From positions 2,232,001-2,296,000 of the forward strand of contig NZ_AP026802.1 in the NCBI RefSeq assembly GCF_033095985.1: a stretch of DNA of 64,000 nt, in the 5' to 3' direction. Positions 18,501 to 27,800 of the stretch are shown here, piece after piece. Under the pieces are notes generated by a model. It worked only from the letters and a program-made list of their open reading frames with translations, was not told the origin of the DNA and made no database searches. Source of the stretch: Xylocopilactobacillus apicola (GTDB taxonomy: Bacteria; Bacillota; Bacilli; Lactobacillales; Lactobacillaceae). The position numbers and the translations under genes were made by a program. The stretch's first letter is position 1; each line of letters begins with the position of its first letter.

Positions 18501-21275
18501 GCCTGCTGCAGCTTCTGTTGGTTTAACTTTGATAGTCTGACCAACACGTCCACCCATCTGAATATCTTTCATCGTTGGAACTGGTACATCATTACCATTC
18601 TTATCCTTCATCATATGATGAACAATTAATCCGTTTGTAGCACCCGGAGCGATAACGTCACCAACTACATAAACTGTTTCTTTTTTTGCATCTGTATCAA
18701 AAGTAGGATTAGCTTGTGGCTGTTTTTGTCCTGGTTTTAATTCTGAAGCATCGGCATAGTGGTAACCATTTGGTAATTTAGCAACGCCAGCGCCATTCTT
18801 ACCAAGATCTAATTCTTCACCAATATTACCTGCTGGATTGTCAGAAGATACTGGTTTCTCTGGATGATCAACGTCAACAAATTCTACTGTGATGTTATTA
18901 GCAGCTGATCCGTTATACACAACTTTAACTACTTGATCGTTGTCACCGAAAGTTAACTTAGAACTAGCAGCGTTTTGCTTAACACCGTCAACCTCAAAGT
19001 GATCTAAAGTATAAACTTCTTTACCATTGAGTGATAAAGCATTTACGGGTGTAACTGTAAAATCAGATCCGTAAGGAAGGCTATGCTGTCCACTAGTCAA
19101 ATTATCTTTCAAATCTGTCAAGAACTTAGGATCAATCTCATTACCCTTTTGATCGACATATTTTAAAGTGATATATTTACGATCAACAATACTTATATTA
19201 GTCTTCTGAGAGCTAACCTGACCATTATTTCCGTAAGGATAGTTATAAACAACCTCGTAGCTTCCAGTATTTTTCGTTAAATCATCATCAGTTGGATTTA
19301 AACTTGAATTAGGAACTGTGTTATTTACATGAGTTAAGTCTTTAAACTCTAGATCAACCTTTGCTCCAGTGCTATCATGTTTCCAACCACTAACAAAGAG
19401 GTCTTCTGGATTGAATTTATCATCCTTGTAATAAGTTTTTGATGGTTTAACGGTAAAATCTGCCCCGTGAGTAGGATCATTAGGTGCATAGATATTAACA
19501 GTCGACTGTTTAGTGATTTTAGTAGAATCGTTACCATATGTGTATGAATATGTAATCGTGTATTTACCAGGATTCTTTGTTACATCAGCAGCATCAACTA
19601 CTTTGCCATCAGGTCCCGTAATAGTAACGTCAACACTTGTATTCTTAATTGGATCGCCATTAACTTCTTCGCCCCCAATTAAACCTTCATACTTATCAAA
19701 TGTGTCACCAACGAAATGATTAACATCTTTTACATCAAGATTTGCCTCGGCGGTCAACTGCATATATTGGTTTGGAGATGTTTGACCATATTGATCGACA
19801 GTAAATACTGCAATCTGATGGGTATCTCCGACGGTCAACTTATCTTTAGGAATCACAAAAGAGAATGGTTTCTCAGTATTATCAGTTAACACTGGACCAG
19901 TAAACTCAATTTCTGTTCCACCATCGATACTATAATAATATTTCAATGGCAAAGCTGTAGTATCTTTGTCTGATACTTTACCCGTTACTGTATAGTCATT
20001 CTTACCAGTATATCTCTCAGATTCTTTGTCCAACTTAATAACAGCTGTTTCAGCATTTTCATTGATCATCCCAGTTTGATAACTAAGTTCACGCGATTCG
20101 CCAACTTTTAAATCCTGACCTTTCCAAACCATGAAAAGTCCTGGATCACTTACAGGAGTAGTTGTAGCGTATTCGCCATCTTTATGAGGGGCTTGACCTT
20201 TTGGAACTTTACTACCTAGAGAATCAGGTGTAGGAAATAGTCTCTTAGCATCGTCGTAAGCATTACCTGGACTTACCCAGCCAGTTGGAGAAGTCGGAGT
20301 ATTAAAGTAATAATTTAAACGATATGTATTTCCGTCAGGCCCTTTACCTCTACTAAATAATCCAGCATTATTTGCGATATAGTACATTGGAGCTGAGTCA
20401 CCTTGATCCATAAAGTATGTATCGAAGTCTGATTCAAAGAATAATCCTGGCAAATCGTTAGCAGGGTCATTTTGATTACCACTTGCCAAACCGGTAACGT
20501 TACGAGCAGAAATAGTGTAGTTAACGTAGCTACCATTAGGCTTAAACGTTTGCGTGTAATCCATCGTATAAGTCTTGCCCTTAATTAAATAGTCAGAAGA
20601 ATATTTAACAATCAAGTTCTGATTTAATTCAGGATCACTAGGATCATTATTCTTACTAGGTTCGGTTCCGATGTAGTAAAGTCTTTGACTCCCTTGGATT
20701 GGCCCAGCAAGAGTTTGCATATCATTATTGATTCCGATCTTAATTCGTCCACGTCGACGACCAGAATCATAAAGAGCATTACTAAGAACTTGACCTGTAG
20801 TTTTGTTTATGACGTTAAAGTTTGGGAGTGCTCCATAAAGTGAAACACTTCCCCCGCCAGTAATTTGTCCAGTTGCATCACTTGCATAAATGCTTGCAAG
20901 TGGTGCAGTAGTTCCGTCCCCGTAGAAATAACGTAGATAAGTATCTTTACCAGTAATGATTTTACCAAATACTGGTGCAGAGTTAGCAGTAGTAAGCTGT
21001 GTATATTGTTGTGCTAAAGTCAAGCCTGAATCCTTAAGCAGTGGATTACCACTAAACTGACGCATCAATTCTGCATTTTGATTAGCGTTGCTCTTTGCTG
21101 TTAATTTTACTTCGCTTGCCTTGGTAGCAGCATTAACTGATGCTGTAGGCAAACCAACAGCAAGGCAAAGACCAAAGGCAGTAATTCCAGCAACTACCCA
21201 ACTTTTACCTGATTTGTACATCTTATAATGAACCTTTTCGTCCATTAACATATATTTTCTTCTATTTAGTTTCAA
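15564..21275 (-). CDS. Giant adhesin D: KxYKxGKxW signal, unidentified head, Ig-like and MucBP-like stalk, type-1 tail
   Basis: Secreted protein of 1903 residues. The start is TTG at 21275 behind AGGAGGA; later ATGs lack a good site. The signal is of KxYKxGKxW type (YKMYKSGKSW) with likely cleavage at SVNA. The head (about 55-405) is not a recognised fold; it shares GINNDM and other short motifs with the head of F. Two or three Ig-like domains follow to about 690 (FVGDTFDKYEG, GKYTITYSYTYGN), then one YVDQKGN MucBP-like domain and six modules of 160-170 residues. From position 17196 to the stop it matches gene A with equal length. There is no LPXTG or SLAP domain. Adhesin role inferred; KxYKxGKxW signals are often linked to accessory-Sec export, but no such genes are in the window. 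Confidence 0.88.
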   Translation of the reverse strand: MKLNRRKYMLMDEKVHYKMYKSGKSWVVAGITAFGLCLAVGLPTASVNAATKASEVKLTAKSNANQNAELMRQFSGNPLLKDSGLTLAQQYTQLTTANSAPVFGKIITGKDTYLRYFYGDGTTAPLASIYASDATGQITGGGSVSLYGALPNFNVINKTTGQVLSNALYDSGRRRGRIKIGINNDMQTLAGPIQGSQRLYYIGTEPSKNNDPSDPELNQNLIVKYSSDYLIKGKTYTMDYTQTFKPNGSYVNYTISARNVTGLASGNQNDPANDLPGLFFESDFDTYFMDQGDSAPMYYIANNAGLFSRGKGPDGNTYRLNYYFNTPTSPTGWVSPGNAYDDAKRLFPTPDSLGSKVPKGQAPHKDGEYATTTPVSDPGLFMVWKGQDLKVGESRELSYQTGMINENAETAVIKLDKESERYTGKNDYTVTGKVSDKDTTALPLKYYYSIDGGTEIEFTGPVLTDNTEKPFSFVIPKDKLTVGDTHQIAVFTVDQYGQTSPNQYMQLTAEANLDVKDVNHFVGDTFDKYEGLIGGEEVNGDPIKNTSVDVTITGPDGKVVDAADVTKNPGKYTITYSYTYGNDSTKITKQSTVNIYAPNDPTHGADFTVKPSKTYYKDDKFNPEDLFVSGWKHDSTGAKVDLEFKDLTHVNNTVPNSSLNPTDDDLTKNTGSYEVVYNYPYGNNGQVSSQKTNISIVDRKYITLKYVDQKGNEIDPKFLTDLKDNLTSGQHSLPYGSDFTVTPVNALSLNGKEVYTLDHFEVDGVKQNAASSKLTFGDNDQVVKVVYNGSAANNITVEFVDVDHPEKPVSSDNPAGNIGEELDLGKNGAGVAKLPNGYHYADASELKPGQKQPQANPTFDTDAKKETVYVVGDVIAPGATNGLIVHHMMKDKNGNDVPVPTMKDIQMGGRVGQTIKVKPTEAAAGYTLDPTAKATDYTFAPNTSTSTPGEITFYYTANQYDNIHISFTDVTNKKEVKPVYTPTGNHTGDSLDLSSPKDNPNSDLAGHLPDGYHVATGAELVGEDGTTAKQPANPTYTSEDQYPSIWVIGNDISENDANALTIHHMMKDKNGNDVPVPTMKDIKKGGRVGQTINVKPTPAADGYSTDPVSKAVDYTFDPKKPGEITFYYTADIQDNIKVDFQDVNNSNVSVGSEVPKGNHTGDTLDLSTVKLPDGYHVATDDELVGKTGSDGNQLKQPDNPVYKPGSTIVPVPVYVVGNDIAEGDVNALTIHHYLKDKTDKDGNPVKVPGMEDIKKGGKVGETISIQPTPAAPGYDFVSQSDTSYKFDPKKPGTVNLYYKPSSLSNITVDFVNINGSGKDVVGTGTPTLHFTGDELDLSNDPEIKSAVPNGYQLASDDELKAKGLTRPQNPTYGPQAPKENPIVYVVGKETTASNALTVHHKIKGPNNTETNVPGMSDITMNGRVGETIKVQPTAPIAGYTLASESKETAYKFKPDSTGDITFYYTAKEQSNVTINFVNAKNGKTVKTDSPKGKTGDTLDLTSVGPDSYIKKTIPAGYHYATNGELNGNSQPDKNLEFSTTPQTQTVYVAGDVVDGTSHASSRVTIHHYLKGTATPVPGMGEVGTGNSYKGGIIGDNVTVSPDDPEQKAPAGYTIVPNQQPDTWELTADGGHEVTYYYTADSIDNISIQFVNASDPTKKVGMPYIPSGHVTGDNLKVDSDEVKGHVPAGYHVASKAELDDLGSSLTQPELVYGVTSGVQTVYVIGEAQSNITVHFLDAKTLKELGTVTPKENPDSNSNPKASYRTGDVLKLDAASNYVSDFINAHTGYSYTSNSELSSMNLKQPENPTYTTQSQDINVYLSPQSKATHILKVIHKEQLPSTRGVRGLKDFQTSIEEGSDYDFDINDSAHKAPRGYTLIPGQESKLKGTMGTDGKEIILYYAKIR

Positions 21276-21319
21276 AAAACTTTCCTCCTAGATAACCAAT
21301 AGATATTTTACAAAAGAGA

Positions 21320-21328
21320 ATTATATCA
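21320..21328 (-). promoter_or_regulatory. Likely extended -10 promoter of gene D
   Basis: Minus-strand TGATATAAT, about 50 bp upstream of the TTG start. The -35 region is poor, so the extended -10 would carry recognition. Confidence 0.5.
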
Positions 21329-21787
21329 CATATATTTTAATTCGAATAATTTTTTTGATGATAAATACAAAAGATGTGTTTCCGAAATAAGAAACAAAAT
21401 TTCAAAATTACGTTTATAAGATGCCCCTAATTTAGACCCTCAAATATAATATGCACGGAGCATTGATAGACTTCAATAATGAGCGACCGTTTTCGTATAA
21501 ATTAAAAATCAATTGTAAATATAATCAGAAATTTGAAAATAATTTTCTGGACATTTTTAACTATCTTCGATTTATATGTTGTATAATAATCTTGTCAAAA
21601 GGGATTAATTTTTAGTAATTCGGAGACTAAATACTGCTTACTGTTGATCTGATTTCACTTTCTAAATTAAATCGGGCTTGCAACATAACTCAACAGGATT
21701 AATCTTATTTAATTAAGTGAGGATAGACCACGCTTTTAATCGCAAATATCGCAATTGTGCAAACTAATTAATGATGTTTTTCTTTTT

Positions 21788-21818
21788 TTGGCGGAAACAA
21801 TCAAGTTTATGTTAAAAT
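21788..21818 (+). promoter_or_regulatory. Likely promoter of gene E
   Basis: TGTTAAAAT (extended -10) with TTGGCG 19 bp upstream, ending about 60 bp before the start codon. The bases after the -10 (AATTCTGTCATTAG) resemble those at the gene F promoter. Confidence 0.45.
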
Positions 21819-21876
21819 AATTCTGTCATTAGAGTTGATCTTTTGATGGTTATATATTTATATGGAGGATATGTAG

Positions 21877-24800
21877 TTGAGATTTAAGAATCAGAAAAAC
21901 AGATTAATGGACGAAAAAGTTCATTATAAGATGTATAAAGCTGGTAAACATTGGCTTGTTGCTGGCATCACTACATTTGGCTTTTTTGTTAGCATTGGAT
22001 TGGGGTCCACATTAACGAAAGCCGACGATACAAGTAAAAATGTGACCCAAATAACAGCAACATCAAATAACCTAACAACAAGTTCCACATCTGCTGTTAA
22101 CAAGGGAAATAGCTTAATGCCAAGCTTTACCCCAAATATTATAAATATAGGACCTGGCAAGGATGCCCCTGTCATAGGTCCTCAATTGACGCCTCAGGAT
22201 GGAGACACTGATTACACTCCAGCGAGCGAATTTACTTGGCAATATAACGCTGATGGAACTGCCTATATGAAAAAATTTAATGGGCAAGAATCAAGGGTTA
22301 ATATACCACCCAAGATTGTCAATCCTAAAGACGGGCAGACTTATACAGTAACCAGAATTGATGGTAATTATGGGGGGTTTGGAGATGGAGTAAATGGCAC
22401 TCCTAATGGCCTCATTAACAATTCCCGAATCACTTCATTAGTTGTTCCTGGAACTGTAAAAACTTTATATGCCGGTACAATTGGGACTTTGCCAAACTTA
22501 GTTTCTTTTACGTTGAGCGAAGGGGTAACTTCTATTAGCCAATCTATTAAAGAATTGGGTCCAAGTAACGTAAACGAGAATTTTTGGGAAATCTTTTGGG
22601 CATGTCCAAAGCTAACTTATTTATATTTACCAACAACTTTGACCGGATTAATTAACCCAGGAAACATAATTAGTACTTTAGTTGGTCATAGTGAATCTCC
22701 TTTAACACATTTTACAAACGTTGATTACGTCTTTAAAAATTATAAACATCTCTATAGTGACAACTGGGGTCAGACAGAAAAATTTTTAACTGATTTTACA
22801 GATATTAATTACCATATTCCTGATAAAGATGGCTACCTTAAAAATCCAGATGTGGTGCAATGGACTCGAACCAATGGAACACGTTTGCCAGTAACCATAT
22901 CTAACGTTCAAAACGCAACTTATGATTCAAATAGAGATACATTTAAGATTAATCCAGGAATGACTAGTATTAAATATACAGTGACGATTGATCTATCTTC
23001 TCTTGGGGTTGCAAACAAAACAATTAATGTTACTTTGCCGATCTTCTTAGGAAATATTCAGGTTAAAGACTATCACTATTCCGTAGGAGATACATTCAGC
23101 GCCGCAAATAACTTTACTAGCGGAAGAAGTGCTGTTGGTGGCGTCCTTGCTTGGAATGATCCCGCAGTAAAAGCAGTGGTTACTGACTCTAAAGATAATC
23201 CAGTCGCATTAGATCAAATTACTAAACACGATGGCGAATATAAGATTAAATACGTTTATACTTACGGATTTGATCAAAAGACATATACATCTGATACTGC
23301 TAAGATTACAGTCGGTCAGACAAACAATATCAAGGTTTCCTTGGTCGCAACTAATACTAATCAAACTTTGAAAACCGACGCAGTAGCTCCTGGTACCCCT
23401 AAAACTGGCGACACTTTGGATCTGAGCGCTAATAGTTCATTCCTAAGCGATATCATACCTAATGGTTACCACTACTCAACAACAGATGAATTAAAGGGTA
23501 AAGTTCAACCAAATAGTCCAAAGTATGGTCCTGTTGCTCAATCATTAACCGTTTATATCACAGGTGATAAGGTTCAACCTACGGACACAAATGCTGTAAC
23601 TGTTCACTATTACTTAAGAAAACCTGACAACACTCCAACAACTATTCCTGTTAAGAAAGACCGTCAAATTGGTGGAAACATTGGTGATACGATAACGGTT
23701 AACCCTGGCGATCCAGAACAGGCAGCACCAGCTGGATATACGATCGTTCCTAATCAGAAATCAGATACGTGGACTTTACAAGTTGGTACGGGGCATGAAG
23801 TTATCTACTACTACACGGCAAATCAGTACGACAATATTACGATTCACTTTACTGATGTCACAACAGGTGATCCAGTAGAACCTACATATACGCCAACGGG
23901 TCATCACACTGGTGATGAACTTGATATCATCGGTAAAGATGTGGCAGGACATTTACCACCGGGATATCATGTAGCTAAAGAAGATGAGTTGAAAGATAAG
24001 GATGGTAATAAGGTTGAACAGCCAAAGAATCCATCATATACAGATCAGAAACAAGATCCCGCAATCTGGGTTATTGGAGATACAATTGGCAAAGATGATG
24101 CCAATGCATTAATCATCCATCACATGATGAAGGATAAGGACGGTAAAGATGTTCCAGTACCAACGATGCCAGATATCAAGAAAGGCGGACGAGTTGGTCA
24201 AACTATTAAGGTTCAACCAACCAAAGCAGCAGCTGGATATACTTTAGACCCAGCTTCCCAGGAAACGTCGTATACTTTTGATCCAAAGAAGCCAGGCGAG
24301 ATCACCTTCTACTACACGGCAAATCAGTATGACAACATTCATATTCACTTTACTGATGTCACTACAGGTAAAGAGGTAACCCCTGTATATACACCAACAG
24401 GACATCACACTGGAGATACGATTGATATCGTAGATAAAGATGTGGCAGGACATTTACCACCGGGCTATCATGTCGCTAAAGAAGATGAGTTGAAGGATAA
24501 GAATGGTAATAAGGTTGAACAGCCAAAGAATCCATCATATACAGATCAGAAACAAGATCCCGCAGTTTGGGTTATTGGAGATACAATTGGCAAAGATGAT
24601 GCCAATGCATTAATCATCCATCACATGATGAAGGATAAAGATGGTAAAGATGTACCAGTACCAACGATGCCAGATATCAAACAAGGTGGACGAGTTGGTC
24701 AGACTATTAATGTTAAACCAACAAAAGCAGCAGCTGGATATACTCTAGATCCAACTTCGCAAGCTGTTAACTATACCTTCAAGCCAAAGGATGACAACAG

Positions 24801-27800
24801 TAAGCCAGGAGAGATCACCTTCTACTACACGGCAGACCAGAATGACAACATTCACATTCACTTTACTGACGTAACAACAGGTGACGAAGTAACTCCTACT
24901 TACACTCCAACCGGTCATCATACTGGAGATACGATTGATATCGTAGATAAAGATGTGGCAGGACATTTACCACCGGGCTATCATGTCGCTAAAGAAGATG
25001 AGTTGAAGGATAAGAATGGTAATAAGGTTGAACAGCCAAAGAATCCATCATATACAGATCAGAAACAAGATCCCGCAATCTGGGTTATTGGAGATACAAT
25101 TGGCAAAGATGATGCCAATGCATTAATCATCCATCACATGATGAAGGATAAAGATGGTAAAGATGTACCAGTACCAACGATGCCAGATATCAAACAAGGT
25201 GGACGAGTTGGTCAGACTATTAATGTTAAACCAACAAAAGCAGCAGCTGGATATACTCTAGATCCAACTTCGCAAGCTGTTAACTATACCTTCAAGCCAA
25301 AGGATGACAACAGTAAGCCAGGAGAGATCACCTTCTACTACACGGCAGACCAGAATGACAACATTCACATTCACTTTACTGACGTAACAACAGGTGACGA
25401 AGTAACTCCTACTTACACTCCAACCGGTCATCATACTGGAGATACGATTGATATCGTAGATAAAGATGTGGCAGGACATTTACCACCGGGCTATCATGTC
25501 GCTAAAGAAGATGAGTTGAAGGATAAGAATGGTAATAAGGTTGAACAGCCAAAGAATCCATCATATACAGATCAGAAACAAGATCCCGCAATCTGGGTTA
25601 TTGGAGATACAATTGGCAAAGATGATGCCAATGCATTAATCATCCATCACATGATGAAGGATAAAGATGGTAAAGATGTACCAGTACCAACGATGCCAGA
25701 TATCAAACAAGGTGGACGAGTTGGTCAGACTATTAATGTTAAACCAACAAAAGCAGCAGCAGGTTATACTCTAGATCCAACTTCGCAAGCTGTTGACTAT
25801 ACCTTCAAGCCAAAGGATGACAACAGTAAGCCAGGAGAGATCACCTTCTACTACACGGCAGACCAGAATGACAACATTCACATTCACTTTACTGATGTAA
25901 CAACAGGTGATCCAGTAGAACCTACATATACGCCAACTGGTCATCACACGGGAGATACGATAGATATCGTAGATAAAGATGTGGCAGGACATTTACCACC
26001 GGGCTATCATGTCGCTAAAGAAGATGAGTTGAAGGATAAGAATGGTAATAAGGTTGAACAGCCAAAGAATCCATCATATACAGATCAGAAACAAGATCCC
26101 GCAGTTTGGGTTATTGGAGATACAATTGGCAAAGATGATGCCAATGCATTAATCATCCATCACATGATGAAGGATAAAGATGGTAAAGATGTACCAGTAC
26201 CAACGATGCCAGATATCAAACAAGGTGGACGAGTTGGTCAGACTATTAATGTTAAACCAACAAAAGCAGCAGCAGGTTATACTCTAGATCCAACTTCGCA
26301 AGCTGTTGACTATACCTTCAAGCCAAAGGATGACAACAGTAAGCCAGGAGAGATCACCTTCTACTACACGGCAGACCAGAATGACAACATTCACATTCAC
26401 TTTACTGACGTAACAACAGGTGACGAAGTAACTCCTACTTACACTCCAACCGGTCATCATACTGGAGATACGATTGATATCGTAGATAAAGATGTGGCAG
26501 GACATTTACCACCGGGCTATCATGTCGCTAAAGAAGATGAGTTGAAGGATAAGAATGGTAATAAGGTTGAACAGCCAAAGAATCCATCATATACAGATCA
26601 GAAACAAGATCCCGCAATCTGGGTTATTGGAGATACAATTGGCAAAGATGATGCCAATGCATTAATCATCCATCACATGATGAAGGATAAAGATGGTAAA
26701 GATGTACCAGTACCAACGATGCCAGATATCAAACAAGGTGGACGAGTTGGTCAGACTATTAATGTTAAACCAACAAAAGCAGCAGCAGGTTATACTCTAG
26801 ATCCAACTTCGCAAGCTGTTGACTATACCTTCAAGCCAAAGGATGACAACAGTAAGCCAGGAGAGATCACCTTCTACTACACGGCAGACCAGAATGACAA
26901 CATTCACATTCACTTTACTGATGTAACAACAGGTGATCCAGTAGAACCTACATATACGCCAACCGGTCATCATACTGGAGATACGATTGATATCGTAGAT
27001 AAAGATGTGGCAGGACATTTACCACCGGGCTATCATGTCGCTAAAGAAGATGAGTTGAAGGATAAGAATGGTAATAAGGTTGAACAGCCAAAGAATCCAT
27101 CATATACAGATCAGAAACAAGATCCCGCAGTTTGGGTTATTGGAGATACAATTGGCAAAGATGATGCCAATGCATTAATCATCCATCACATGATGAAGGA
27201 TAAAGATGGTAAAGATGTACCAGTACCAACGATGCCAGATATCAAACAAGGTGGACGAGTTGGTCAGACTATTAATGTTAAACCAACAAAAGCAGCAGCA
27301 GGTTATACTCTAGATCCAACTTCGCAAGCTGTTGACTATACCTTCAAGCCAAAGGATGACAACAGTAAGCCAGGAGAGATCACCTTCTACTACACGGCAG
27401 ACCAGAATGACAACATTCACATTCACTTTACTGATGTAACAACAGGTGATCCAGTAGAACCTACATATACGCCAACTGGTCATCATACTGGAGATACGAT
27501 TGATATCGTAGATAAAGATGTGGCAGGACATTTACCACCGGGCTATCATGTCGCTAAAGAAGATGAGTTGAAGGATAAGAATGGTAATAAGGTTGAACAG
27601 CCAAAGAATCCATCATATACAGATCAGAAACAAGATCCCGCAATCTGGGTTATTGGTGATGACATTGGCGAGAATGACAGTAACTCCTTAATCATCCACC
27701 ATTACATTAAGGATAAGAAAGATGCCAAGGGTAAGCCGGTTAAAGTACCGGGGATGGATGATATCAAGAAGGGCGGAAGAGTTGGACAGATTCTCCCAGT

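Larger units (their letters stand above)
21276..21876. other. Divergent promoter region between genes D and E
   Basis: AT-rich, 601 bp, with no convincing ORF. It contains the likely D promoter (21320) and E promoter (21788). A TATAAT at 21582 could be a further plus-strand -10 box, but I see no -35 box for it. The stretch 21600-21780 would then be a leader of unknown function; I recognise no riboswitch in it. Confidence 0.5.

Noticed and set aside
21595-21780. Riboswitch or small RNA in the leader region of gene E
   Set aside because: No recognised fold or strong hairpin; the upstream TATAAT lacks a -35 box.
24244-27531. Regularly spaced minus-strand frames of 73 codons inside gene E (and the plus-strand counterparts inside gene F)
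   Set aside because: They are antisense shadows of the 513-bp coding repeats, with no ribosome sites of their own.
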